NCBI GenBank assembly: GCA_002813285.1
Contig: PHTZ01000001.1
Location: 3,533,501 to 3,597,500, forward strand
Length of the DNA stretch: 64,000 nucleotides
Direction: 5' to 3'
DNA from: Flavobacteriaceae bacterium MAR_2009_75
GTDB taxonomy: Bacteria > Bacteroidota > Bacteroidia > Flavobacteriales > Flavobacteriaceae
Shown: piece after piece, positions 7,623-18,039 of the stretch
Layout: each line of letters begins with the position of its first letter
Position numbering within the stretch: position 1 is the first letter of the stretch
Notes under the pieces: generated by a model
Told to the model about the DNA's origin: nothing
Databases searched by the model: none
Seen by the model: the letters and a program-made list of their open reading frames with translations, nothing else
Position numbers and translations under genes: made by a program

Positions 7623-10600
7623 ATGAAAACTGTTAACTTTCTCAGCTTTTTTCTACTCTTTAATATTACCTTAATTTCTGCCCAAGATGGGCTTAACCTA
7701 GTTGGCGCCACCGTTTCGGTTTCTAGTGGAGCTTCGATTAGGGTCGAGAACGGAAGTTTTCAGGTATCGAATGAAGGTCAAATAAAGAACAATTCCCTAA
7801 TTAGCGTTGATGGTAACTGGTTGAACAACAATACAACGGGGCAAGTATTCACCACAGATTCTGAGGGTACCGTTATCTTAAATTCAACTGCCCCGGTCAC
7901 CATTGGCGGAACTACATCTACATTGTTTTACAATTTGGTTTTACAGGTAGATAACGCTACGCTAGATGTCAATACTATTGTAGGAGGGCACATTTCAGGT
8001 GCTAACGTCGGTGTTCTTGATCTCGGTGACTCAAGGTTAAATTTAAATTCGAATACGTTACAGATTACCAACCCTCTAATTGCAGCTCTAATCACTAACG
8101 AGGGTTATATAATTAGTGAAGATGTTTTAAACGAAAGTAAAGTGATGTGGCAAACATCACCTTTATCCTCTACACAAGAAAAATATACCATTCCATTTGC
8201 GACTACTGCTGGTGAGTTAATCCCTTTAAGTATAGAAAGAGCATCTGGAGATTTAGGAGTTATTACGGTATCCACATATTCTGTAGGTTCAGATATGCTT
8301 CCCTTACCTACCCAACCAGAGGCGGTTGTAACGATGTTAGATGAAGGTGGAGGAGATTTAATTAGCACTTCTGTTAATAGATTTTGGCAATTGGATAAGT
8401 CTGGAACAGGAGAGGCTAACCTTACATTAACTTATACCGAAGACGAAGTACCATTAAATGGAGAAGCAAATTTATCTGCTTACAGATATGATACAAACGT
8501 TGATAGATGGCAGAAAAAAGGGGTTGCAGTTTTAGATGCAAGTGCTAATACCTTAATGATAGAAAGGGTAAGTGAATTTTCTCCATGGACACTTTCAGAA
8601 GGAGAATCACCTACCTTAGATTTAAATGAATATACCGTAGGTGTAGATTACGAGTTGGCCTTTAAACCTGGAACGGGTTCCATTGTTTCTATTACAAATA
8701 ATCCTACAGCAGCTTCTGATGATGGAACGATATCTAGTGCAACTATTGAGTTTTTAGATTATGTGGATAATACAGAACTAATGTATATTACCAATGGAGG
8801 TGATCTTTATAATTTTACCACTGCCACTGCATCAAATGATTACACCTTTGCAGGGTCAACAATAAGAGTAACCCAAAATTTAAACAATTTTACAATTACA
8901 GAGGCATTTGGCGGAACAATTCCTATCCAAGATTTTTTAGATTTTTTAGCAACGGTAACTTATGGTAATCTTACCGATACACCTACAGATGGTCCAAGAA
9001 GAGCCATCTTTACAATAACAGATACAAGTTCAAGAACGGCCACGGCCACTTCTAAGATTAACGTTTATACTACAGCACCGGCAGCGGTGGATGATGCTAA
9101 TACCATTGTAGCAAATAACACAGGTACGGTAACCGGAAATGTTTTGACGGGAGGTACACCAGATTCAGGAACAGGACTTACAGTTTCCGAAGTTGATGTT
9201 TATCCAGCACAAGTAGGTGTTCCTTATGAAACACTTTATGGTACGTTTACCATTAATATGGATGGCTCCTATAGCTATGATGTAGATGAAACTAACTCTG
9301 CGGTAACCGGATTGAAAAATGGGGAGAGTATTCAAGATATTGTCTCTTACACCCTTAAAGATGAAAATGACGTTACTGATTATGGTATTCTTACTATTAC
9401 AATTGATGGGGTAGATGAAGCACCTGTAGCATTAGATAATACAGATGAAATTAACGTGGTTTCGGAAGTAAATGTTTCTGGAAATATTATTTTTGATATA
9501 GGGGTAGACGGTGCAGATTTTATTGATAGGGGATTATCTACTTTAGTTTGGGAAAATGAGTTTAGCGCTCCAGGAGGTGTTTTTGCTGGAGTTTCAGCTC
9601 CTGTAAATGGTCAAAACAGAACAATTTCAGGAGTTACGTTAGATTTTACTTCTACCGACCCTTCTGCCATTGGAATAAATGATCAAAATCAAACAGTTGT
9701 ACAAACAGGTACAAATGGTGGACATACGGGATATTTGTTATTTGCTATAGATGCAGATACCAACCCTTCCGCAGATACAGATTTAACAATAGATTTTAGT
9801 GAACCTGTGTTTAATTTAGGTTTTTTGATAACAGATATCGATTTTCCTCAAGGTTCGGCATGGCAAGATCAAATTAAAATAAAAGGGTATTTAGATGGTA
9901 CTGAGTCCAATTTTAACTTTACAACTACAGGAGGTGTAGTAACTGCAGGGAATAATACTTATTATGGTATAGGTAGCGCTATACCCAGTGATGCAACGGG
10001 TAATGTTAACGTATTTTTTGAGGCACCAATAAATCAATTGGTTTTAAGTTACAATTACGGTCCAGATGCTACAGATGCTGACCAATTGGGCCAAATAGCA
10101 GGTGTATCAGATATTTACTGGCAAGGAGATAATCCAAACATTGTTATCTCAGAAATTGATGCTAATGCTGCTAATGTAGGAACACTATATACTGGTGTAT
10201 ATGGTTCTATTCTTGTAGAATCAGATGGTAGTTATACGTATACGCCAGATACTAATAATCCGTTAGTTGCTAATTTGTTAATTGGTGATACGTTAACGGA
10301 AACTTTTGAGTACAGATTATCAGATGGATCCAATTCAGATACTGCAAACCTTATAATAACTCTTAAGGGAACTCAATTTGATTCTGATGAAGACGGTGTC
10401 ATTGATAGTGTTGATCTAGACGATGATAATGATGGTATTTTGGATACAGCGGAAAATGCAGGAGGTTTTGATCCAAATGCCGATGATGACAGCGATGGAA
10501 TAGAAAATTATAAAGATCTTGATTTTGGAATAGATGCTAATGGTGATGGTGTCGTAGATAGCTTCGATATTGACTCTGATGGTGTTTCTGATCATTTAGA

Positions 10601-13600
10601 TACAGATTCAGATAACGATGGTTGTCTAGATGCAGTCGAAGCAGGTCATATAGATGATGATAAGGATGGTGAGGTAGATGGCTCTGGCTATGATGCTAAC
10701 GGTCAGGTTACAGGTGCATCAACGGCATATACCGGTACAACGAACGGAGTAACGACTGCTTCACAAACTAGTATTGATACAGCGCCAACGAACCAGGAAG
10801 AACGCGTGGGTGACGATGTTACCTTTACAGTAGCGGCTTCAGCCCTAGACGCCTCTTCGTATTCTTCGGGGACGCCTACTTATGATGTGAATGCAGATGC
10901 AGGAATAACATATCAATGGCAAGTAAGTACAAATTCTGGCTCTACCTTTTCGAACATTTCGGGAGCAACTAATTCCAGTTTAACTATTTCAGATGTTACT
11001 CTTATCATGGATGGGAATATTTATAAAGTCCTGGTTAGTAGTGCTAACAACTCTTGTCCGGAAGAAGCTCAAGCTACTTTAACAGTAATAAATAGCGTAA
11101 ACGCAATCGATGATGTAGCGGGGATTACCGCAGTAGAAGGATTTACAGGAGTTACAGATGTATTGAATGTATTTGATAATGATGAATTCAATGGCGCAGT
11201 ATTGAATCCTGCAAGTGTAACGATAACACCGGTTACTAACGGACCTTTAACAGTTAATGGAGATGGTTCTGTAGATGTCGCAAATAATACAGGTTCAGGC
11301 TCTTATACGGTCAACTACCAAATATGTGACGCCACCAACCCTACAAATTGCGATATCGCTACCGTAACGGTAAATGTTGGAGTGAACAGTCTACCAACTG
11401 CGCAAGATGATGAGGTTTCAATTGCTCAAGATACAAGTAATAACAGTATTGACGTATTGGCTAATAATGGTAATGGTCCTGATTCCTTTGGAGGTGACGG
11501 TCCTAATGCCGGAGCAATTACCCTCCCAAGTACTACGAGTACTAATGGGGGTACGGTCTCTATAGATAATAATAGTACGCCTTTAGACCCAACTGATGAT
11601 GCCGTATTGTATACGCCTGCAGCAGGTTATAGCGGTCCGGATTCTTTTACGTATACCATTACAGATGCAAATAACGATTCGTCAACAGCTACTGTGAACG
11701 TAACCGTGGTTCCAACTCCGACTATCGCCATTAATGTAGTTGCTGTAGATGATATTATAAATGCTACGGAAGACGATAGTCCGGTGACTATTTCGGGTAC
11801 TACTACCAATGTCGAAGATGGGCAAATCGTAACCGTAATCTTGAACGGAACTACCTATTCTCCTTCGGTAACTTCAGGGGCATGGACATTCAATATCACG
11901 GTTGCCGAAGCACAAGCTTTGGATCCTACTGAAACCATTACTGCAGATGTAGAGAATAGTTTAGGTACTTCAGCAGTTCAAGCCACTAGAGATATTCAGC
12001 ATATCACTACATTACCAGTACCAGTTCTAGAGATAGACGATATCACGGCGGACAATATTTTGAACGCCGCGGAAGCGGGAGCCGATGTAGCGGTAACGGG
12101 AACGGTAAGCGGAGACTTCACCACAGGGGACACGGTGACCTTGACGGTGGACGGAACGGACTATACCGGAACCGTAGATGGAGCAGGAGACTTTAGTATC
12201 GATGTACCTGGTAGCAAACTGGCCGCCGATGCCGATACCACGGTGGACGGAAGCGTAACGACAACGGATGCGGCTGGAAACAGCGCAACGGTAACGGACA
12301 CACAAACACATACTGTGGATACGGTAAACCCTGTTCCAGTTCTAGAGATAGACGACATCACGGCGGACAATATTTTGAACGCCGCGGAAGCGGGAGCCGA
12401 TGTAGCGGTAACGGGAACGGTAAGCGGAGACTTCACCACAGGGGACACGGTGACCTTGACGGTGGACGGAACGGACTATACGGGAACCGTAGATGGAGCA
12501 GGATACTTTAGCATCGATGTCCCCGGAAGTAAGTTGGCCGCTGATGCCGATACCACGGTGGACGGAAGCGTGACCACTACGGATGCCGCCGGCAACGAAG
12601 GTACCGCCACGGACACACAAACCTATACTGTCGATACCACAGCTCCGGTACCGGTCTTGGAAATAGACGACATTACCGCGGATAACATTTTGAACGCGGC
12701 GGAAGCCGGTGCCGATGTAGCAGTAACGGGAACCGTAAGCGGTGACTTCACCACAGGAGACACGGTAACCTTGACGGTCGACGGCACGGACTATACCGGA
12801 ACCGTAGATGGAGCAGGAGACTTTAGCATCGATGTGCCGGGCAGCAAACTGGCCGCCGATGCCGATACCACGGTGGACGGAAGCGTAACCACTACGGATA
12901 CGGCTGGAAACAGTGCAACGGTGACGGAAACCAAACCATATACTGTGGATACGGTAAACCCTGTTCCAGTCTTGGAAATAGACGACATCACCGCGGACAA
13001 TATCCTGAATGCAGCGGAAGCGGGAGCCGATGTAGCGGTAACAGGAACGGTAAGCGGAGACTTCAATGACGGAGATACGGTGACCTTAACGGTGGACGGT
13101 ACGGACTATACCGGAACGGTAGATGGGGCAGGAGACTTTAGTATCGATGTGCCGGGAAGTAAGTTGGCCGCTGATGCCGATACCACGGTCGATGGAAGCG
13201 TGACCACTACGGATGCCGCCGGCAACGAAGGTACCGCCACGGACACACAAACCTATACTGTCGATACCACAGCTCCGGTACCGGTCTTGGAAATAGACGA
13301 CATTACCGCGGATAATATATTGAACGCAGCGGAAGCCGGGGCCGATGTAGCGGTAACAGGAACGGTAAGTGGAGACTTCAACACCGGAGACACGGTGACC
13401 CTAACGGTGGACGGAACAAATTATACCGGAACGGTGGACGCCCTTGGCGCATACAGTATCGACGTACCGGGCAGCAAACTGGCCGCCGATGCCGATACCA
13501 CGGTGGACGGAAGCGTAACCACTACGGATACGGCCGGCAACAGCGCAAGGGTGACGGAAACCAAACCATATACTGTGGATACGGTAAACCCTGTTCCAGT

Positions 13601-16600
13601 TCTAGAGATAGACGACATCACCGCGGACAATATCCTGAACGCAGTAGAAGCCGGAGCCGATGTTGCCGTAACAGGAACCGTTAGCGGTGACTTCAACGCC
13701 GGGGATACGGTGACCCTAACGGTGGACGGAACAAATTATACCGGAACGGTGGACGCCCTTGGCGCATACAGTATCGACGTACCGGGCAGCAAACTGGCCG
13801 CCGATGCCGATACCACGGTGGACGGAAGCGTAACCACTACGGATACGGCTGGAAACAGTGCAACGGTGACGGAAACCAAACCATATACTGTGGATACGGT
13901 AAACCCTGTTCCAGTATTGGAAATAGACGATATCACTGCGGACAACATCCTGAACGCGGCGGAAGCCGGTGCCGATGTAACGGTAACAGGAACGGTAAGT
14001 GGAGACTTCACCACAGGAGATACCGTGACCTTAACGGTTGACGGCACAAATTATACCGGAACCGTAAATGGAGCAGGAGACTTTAGCATCGATGTACCGG
14101 GAAGTAAACTGGCTGCCGATGCGGACACCACGGTGGACGGAAGCGTAACAACTACGGATGCCGCTGGCAACGAAGGTACCGCCACGGACACACAAACATA
14201 TACTGTAGATACGACAGTACCGGTACCAGTCTTGGAAATAGACGACATCACGGCGGATAACATCCTGAACACTGTGGAAGCTGGGGCCGATGTAGCGGTA
14301 ACGGGAACGGTAAGCGGTGACTTCACCACAGGAGACACGGTAACCTTAACGGTCGACGGTACGGACTATACCGGAACCGTAGATGGAGCAGGAGACTTTA
14401 GCATCGATGTACCTGGTAGTAAACTGGCCGCCGATGCCGATACCACGGTCGATGGTAGCGTAACGACAACGGATGCGGCTGGAAACAGCGCAACGGTAAC
14501 GGAAACCAAACCATATACTGTAGATACCACAGCTCCAGTACCAGTTCTAGAGATAGACGATATCACCGCGAACAATATCCTGAACGCAGTAGAAGCGGGA
14601 GCCGATGTAGCGGTAACAGGAACGGTAAGCGGAGACTTCACCACAGGAGATACGGTGACCTTAACGGTCGACGGAACGAATTATACGGGAACGGTGGACG
14701 CCCTTGGCGCCTACAGCATCGATGTGCCGGGCAGCAAACTGGCCGCCGATGCGGACACCACGGTCGATGGTAGCGTAACAACAACAGATGCCGCTGGCAA
14801 CGAAGGTACCGCCACGGACACACAAACATATACTGTAGATACGACAGTACCGGTACCAGTCTTGGAAATAGACGACATCACGGCGGATAACATACTGAAC
14901 GCTGTGGAAGCTGGGGCCGATGTAGCGGTAACGGGAACGGTAAGCGGTGACTTCACCACAGGAGACACGGTAACCTTAACGGTCGACGGTACGGACTATA
15001 CCGGAACCGTAGATGGAGCAGGAGACTTTAGTATCGATGTCCCGGGAAGTAAACTAGCCGCCGATGCCGATACCACGGTGGACGGAAGCGTGACCACTAC
15101 CGATGCCGCTGGCAATGAAGGTACCGTCACGGAAACCAAACCATATACTGTGGATACGGTAAACCCTGTTCCAGTATTGGAAATAGACGACATCACGGCG
15201 GATAACATTTTGAACGCGGCGGAAGCCGGAGCCGATGTAGCGGTAACGGGAACGGTAAGCGGAGACTTCACCACAGGAGACACGGTAACCTTAACGGTTG
15301 ACGGCACAAATTATACGGGAACGGTAGATGGAGCAGGAGAATTTAGCATCGATGTACCGGGAAGTAAGTTGGCCGCCGATGCCGATACCACGGTCGATGG
15401 AAGCGTGACCACGACCGATGCAGCGGGCAATGAAGGTACCGCCACGGACACACAAACCTATACTGTAGATACCGCAGCTCCAGTACCGGTCTTGGAAATA
15501 GACGACATCACCGCGGACAACATTTTGAACGCTGTGGAAGCGGGTGCCGATGTAGCGGTAACGGGAACGGTAAGCGGAGATTTCACCACGGGCGATACGG
15601 TGACCTTAACGGTTGACGGCACAAATTATACCGGAACAGTGGACGCTTTAGGCGCCTACAGCATCGATGTCCCGGGTAGCAAACTGGCCGCCGATGCCGA
15701 TACCACGGTCGATGGTAGCGTGACCACTACGGATGCAGCTGGAAACAGCGCAACGGTAACGGAAACCAAACCATATACTGTAGATACCACAGCTCCGGTA
15801 CCGGTCTTGGAAATAGACGACATCACCGCGGACAATATCCTAAATGTGGCGGAAGCCGGGGCTGACGTTGCCGTAACGGGAACGGTAAGTGGAGATTTCA
15901 CCACAGGAGATACGGTGACCTTAACGGTTGACGGCACGAATTATACCGGAACCGTAGATGGAGCAGGAGACTTTAGCATCGATGTGCCGGGCAGCAAACT
16001 GGCCGCCGATGCCGATACCACGGTGGACGGAAGCGTGACCACTACGGATGCGGCTGGAAACAGCGCAACGGTAACGGACACACAAACATATACTGTGGAT
16101 ACGGTAAACCCTGTTCCAGTTCTAGAGATAGACGACATCACTGCGGACAATATCCTGAACGCGGCGGAACCCGGGGCCGATGTAGCGGTAACGGGAACCG
16201 TGAGCGGAGACTTTACCACAGGAGACACGGTAACCTTGACGGTTGACGGCACGGACTATACCGGAACCGTGGATGGAGCAGGAGACTTTAGTATCGATGT
16301 CCCGGGCAGCAAACTGGCCGCAGATGCCGATACCGCGGTCGATGGTAGCGTAACGACAACGGATGCGGCTGGAAACAGCGCAACGGTAACGGAAACCAAA
16401 CCATATACTGTAGATACCACAGCTCCAGTATCAGTTCTAGAGATAGACGACATTACCGCGGACAATATCCTGAACGCGGCGGAAGCCGGAGCGGACGTTG
16501 CCGTAACGGGAACGGTAAGCGGAGACTTCACCACAGGAGACACGGTAACCTTGACGGTTGACGGCACAAATTATACCGGAACCGTAGATGGAGCAGGAGA

Positions 16601-18011
16601 CTTTAGCATCGATGTCCCGGGAAGTAAACTGGCCGTCGATGCCGATACCACGGTGGACGGTAGCGTAACCACTACGGATGCAGCTGGAAACAGTGCTACC
16701 GTGACAGAAACAAAAACTTATACGGTCAATCTTGTTGATCCGGCACCGGTACTTATTATAGACGATATCACGGCAGATAACATTTTGAATGCGGCTGAAG
16801 CCGAAGCGGATGTGGCCGTAACAGGAACCGTTAGCGGAGATTTCAGCGAAAATGACCCCGTAACCTTGACTGTAAATGGTACGGATTATATAGGAACGGT
16901 AGATGTGTCCGGCAACTTTAGAATTGATATACCGGGAAGTGAATTGGCAGCCGATGCAGATACTACTGTAGAAGGAAGTGTTTCTACAACGGATACTGAT
17001 GGAAATACTGGAACATCCGAAGAAACAAAAACATATAGTGTAGATACTTCTACGCCGATAGTGGCGTTGACTATCGATGATATTACGGATGATAATAGTA
17101 TCGATGCTACAGAAGCAGCTTCCGATGTAGCAATAACTGGAACGGTAACTGGTGATTTCAATGAGAATGATGTAGTGTCCTTGATTATCAACGGGAATAC
17201 TTACACAGGTACTGTTGATTCCCTAGGTAACTTTAACATAGACGTGCCGGGTAGTGATTTGGTAGCGGATGATGACACTTCAATTGACATAAGTCTTGCA
17301 ACCACCGATACTGCAGGTAACAGTAGTACGGTAAATGAAACTAAGGCCTATAGCATTGATGTCGTAGATAATGATCCGGACAATGACGGACTGACCAGCG
17401 ATGAAGAAGCTGTTTTAGGTACTGATCCAAACAATCCGGATACAGATGGCGACGGTATTAATGATGGACAAGAAGTCTTGGATGATACAAATCCGCTAGA
17501 TGATTGTGATTCCGATGGAGGTTCTCCTTTGAATACTTCAGATTGTGATGACGATGGTCTCACAATGGATCAAGAGAACGATAGGGGTACAGATCCTGAA
17601 AATGCCGATACCGATGGTGATGGCGTATTGGATGGACAAGAGGTGAACGATGGTACTGATCCCCTTGATGGCTGTAGCTCACTGGGAGGAACGCCACCGG
17701 TCGGTAGTGCATGTGATATTGATGTTGAGAACGATTTGGTGACCCCAGAACTGAACAACGGACGATTCATAATTACCAACATTGAGAGTTTCCCTAGAAA
17801 TACGGTTGAAGTCTATAATAGATGGGGTGTGAAGGTGTATGAGACCGATGGTTATAACAATGCTGATAACGCCTTTACAGGCATATCAAATGGTCGTGTA
17901 ACCATTAGACAGAAAGAAGAGTTGCCTGTGGGCGTTTACTTCTACATCATTAAATATGTAAATAATAATGACCAGCACTCTAAATCAGGATACCTCTATA
18001 TCAACAGGTAA
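7623..18011 (+). CDS. giant T9SS type B adhesin with 17 tandem Ig-like units
   Basis: 3462 residues. Signal peptide 1-20 (ends ISAQDG). Residues about 25-330 form a beta domain also found in the 382-aa protein at 18983-20131. Next come cadherin/VCBS-like segments, a calcium-binding TSP3-like Asp-rich stretch (about 920-1027, with DSDEDG, DDDNDG and DSDGVSDHLDTDSDNDG), and further Big-like domains to about 1464. Residues 1465-3249 are 17 units of exactly 105 residues (VLEIDDITADNILN, VAVTGTVSGDF, SIDVPGSKLAADADTTVDGS). A second TSP3-like block follows (about 3251-3350). Residues about 3370-3462 resemble a gliding-motility/T9SS type B domain (VYNRWGVKVYET, LPVGVYFYI, SGYLYINR). It is probably secreted by T9SS with the PorP/SprF protein encoded next to it, and displayed as a calcium-stiffened adhesin, like SprB. 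The ligand is unknown. Confidence 0.93.
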   Translation: MKTVNFLSFFLLFNITLISAQDGLNLVGATVSVSSGASIRVENGSFQVSNEGQIKNNSLISVDGNWLNNNTTGQVFTTDSEGTVILNSTAPVTIGGTTSTLFYNLVLQVDNATLDVNTIVGGHISGANVGVLDLGDSRLNLNSNTLQITNPLIAALITNEGYIISEDVLNESKVMWQTSPLSSTQEKYTIPFATTAGELIPLSIERASGDLGVITVSTYSVGSDMLPLPTQPEAVVTMLDEGGGDLISTSVNRFWQLDKSGTGEANLTLTYTEDEVPLNGEANLSAYRYDTNVDRWQKKGVAVLDASANTLMIERVSEFSPWTLSEGESPTLDLNEYTVGVDYELAFKPGTGSIVSITNNPTAASDDGTISSATIEFLDYVDNTELMYITNGGDLYNFTTATASNDYTFAGSTIRVTQNLNNFTITEAFGGTIPIQDFLDFLATVTYGNLTDTPTDGPRRAIFTITDTSSRTATATSKINVYTTAPAAVDDANTIVANNTGTVTGNVLTGGTPDSGTGLTVSEVDVYPAQVGVPYETLYGTFTINMDGSYSYDVDETNSAVTGLKNGESIQDIVSYTLKDENDVTDYGILTITIDGVDEAPVALDNTDEINVVSEVNVSGNIIFDIGVDGADFIDRGLSTLVWENEFSAPGGVFAGVSAPVNGQNRTISGVTLDFTSTDPSAIGINDQNQTVVQTGTNGGHTGYLLFAIDADTNPSADTDLTIDFSEPVFNLGFLITDIDFPQGSAWQDQIKIKGYLDGTESNFNFTTTGGVVTAGNNTYYGIGSAIPSDATGNVNVFFEAPINQLVLSYNYGPDATDADQLGQIAGVSDIYWQGDNPNIVISEIDANAANVGTLYTGVYGSILVESDGSYTYTPDTNNPLVANLLIGDTLTETFEYRLSDGSNSDTANLIITLKGTQFDSDEDGVIDSVDLDDDNDGILDTAENAGGFDPNADDDSDGIENYKDLDFGIDANGDGVVDSFDIDSDGVSDHLDTDSDNDGCLDAVEAGHIDDDKDGEVDGSGYDANGQVTGASTAYTGTTNGVTTASQTSIDTAPTNQEERVGDDVTFTVAASALDASSYSSGTPTYDVNADAGITYQWQVSTNSGSTFSNISGATNSSLTISDVTLIMDGNIYKVLVSSANNSCPEEAQATLTVINSVNAIDDVAGITAVEGFTGVTDVLNVFDNDEFNGAVLNPASVTITPVTNGPLTVNGDGSVDVANNTGSGSYTVNYQICDATNPTNCDIATVTVNVGVNSLPTAQDDEVSIAQDTSNNSIDVLANNGNGPDSFGGDGPNAGAITLPSTTSTNGGTVSIDNNSTPLDPTDDAVLYTPAAGYSGPDSFTYTITDANNDSSTATVNVTVVPTPTIAINVVAVDDIINATEDDSPVTISGTTTNVEDGQIVTVILNGTTYSPSVTSGAWTFNITVAEAQALDPTETITADVENSLGTSAVQATRDIQHITTLPVPVLEIDDITADNILNAAEAGADVAVTGTVSGDFTTGDTVTLTVDGTDYTGTVDGAGDFSIDVPGSKLAADADTTVDGSVTTTDAAGNSATVTDTQTHTVDTVNPVPVLEIDDITADNILNAAEAGADVAVTGTVSGDFTTGDTVTLTVDGTDYTGTVDGAGYFSIDVPGSKLAADADTTVDGSVTTTDAAGNEGTATDTQTYTVDTTAPVPVLEIDDITADNILNAAEAGADVAVTGTVSGDFTTGDTVTLTVDGTDYTGTVDGAGDFSIDVPGSKLAADADTTVDGSVTTTDTAGNSATVTETKPYTVDTVNPVPVLEIDDITADNILNAAEAGADVAVTGTVSGDFNDGDTVTLTVDGTDYTGTVDGAGDFSIDVPGSKLAADADTTVDGSVTTTDAAGNEGTATDTQTYTVDTTAPVPVLEIDDITADNILNAAEAGADVAVTGTVSGDFNTGDTVTLTVDGTNYTGTVDALGAYSIDVPGSKLAADADTTVDGSVTTTDTAGNSARVTETKPYTVDTVNPVPVLEIDDITADNILNAVEAGADVAVTGTVSGDFNAGDTVTLTVDGTNYTGTVDALGAYSIDVPGSKLAADADTTVDGSVTTTDTAGNSATVTETKPYTVDTVNPVPVLEIDDITADNILNAAEAGADVTVTGTVSGDFTTGDTVTLTVDGTNYTGTVNGAGDFSIDVPGSKLAADADTTVDGSVTTTDAAGNEGTATDTQTYTVDTTVPVPVLEIDDITADNILNTVEAGADVAVTGTVSGDFTTGDTVTLTVDGTDYTGTVDGAGDFSIDVPGSKLAADADTTVDGSVTTTDAAGNSATVTETKPYTVDTTAPVPVLEIDDITANNILNAVEAGADVAVTGTVSGDFTTGDTVTLTVDGTNYTGTVDALGAYSIDVPGSKLAADADTTVDGSVTTTDAAGNEGTATDTQTYTVDTTVPVPVLEIDDITADNILNAVEAGADVAVTGTVSGDFTTGDTVTLTVDGTDYTGTVDGAGDFSIDVPGSKLAADADTTVDGSVTTTDAAGNEGTVTETKPYTVDTVNPVPVLEIDDITADNILNAAEAGADVAVTGTVSGDFTTGDTVTLTVDGTNYTGTVDGAGEFSIDVPGSKLAADADTTVDGSVTTTDAAGNEGTATDTQTYTVDTAAPVPVLEIDDITADNILNAVEAGADVAVTGTVSGDFTTGDTVTLTVDGTNYTGTVDALGAYSIDVPGSKLAADADTTVDGSVTTTDAAGNSATVTETKPYTVDTTAPVPVLEIDDITADNILNVAEAGADVAVTGTVSGDFTTGDTVTLTVDGTNYTGTVDGAGDFSIDVPGSKLAADADTTVDGSVTTTDAAGNSATVTDTQTYTVDTVNPVPVLEIDDITADNILNAAEPGADVAVTGTVSGDFTTGDTVTLTVDGTDYTGTVDGAGDFSIDVPGSKLAADADTAVDGSVTTTDAAGNSATVTETKPYTVDTTAPVSVLEIDDITADNILNAAEAGADVAVTGTVSGDFTTGDTVTLTVDGTNYTGTVDGAGDFSIDVPGSKLAVDADTTVDGSVTTTDAAGNSATVTETKTYTVNLVDPAPVLIIDDITADNILNAAEAEADVAVTGTVSGDFSENDPVTLTVNGTDYIGTVDVSGNFRIDIPGSELAADADTTVEGSVSTTDTDGNTGTSEETKTYSVDTSTPIVALTIDDITDDNSIDATEAASDVAITGTVTGDFNENDVVSLIINGNTYTGTVDSLGNFNIDVPGSDLVADDDTSIDISLATTDTAGNSSTVNETKAYSIDVVDNDPDNDGLTSDEEAVLGTDPNNPDTDGDGINDGQEVLDDTNPLDDCDSDGGSPLNTSDCDDDGLTMDQENDRGTDPENADTDGDGVLDGQEVNDGTDPLDGCSSLGGTPPVGSACDIDVENDLVTPELNNGRFIITNIESFPRNTVEVYNRWGVKVYETDGYNNADNAFTGISNGRVTIRQKEELPVGVYFYIIKYVNNNDQHSKSGYLYINR
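12015..17369 (+). repeat. 17 tandem 315-bp repeats inside the giant adhesin
   Basis: Unit starts are 12015 + 315n (12015, 12330, 12645 ... 16740, 17055), with no indel in 5355 bp. Units 1-15 are nearly identical in protein; 16 and 17 are diverged. A weaker, shorter relative precedes unit 1 (about 11730-12010). Variable slots are FTTGD/FNDGD/FNTGD/FNAGD, TDY/TNY, GAGDF/ALGAY, AGNSATVTETKPYTVDTVNP versus AGNEGTATDTQTYTVDTTAP, and NAAEAG/NAVEAG. Unit 10 joins the two tail types (NEGTVTETKP). At the DNA level many third positions differ between units. Confidence 0.97.
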
Positions 18012-18039
18012 CCTACCATCAACCAAAGAACTGAAATCC

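Noticed and set aside
12027-17191. Long open frames on the minus strand, one in nearly every 315-bp unit (85-103 codons).
   Set aside because: They arise because the same stop-free codon pattern repeats; they follow the repeat period exactly, have no start signals and encode low-complexity sequence.
12015-17369. CRISPR-like or satellite array.
   Set aside because: Units are 315 bp, coding, contiguous and without spacers; they lie inside one continuous reading frame.
17968-18039. Earlier start for the PorP/SprF gene.
   Set aside because: It would overlap the adhesin gene by 44 bp and put 24 residues before a good signal peptide.
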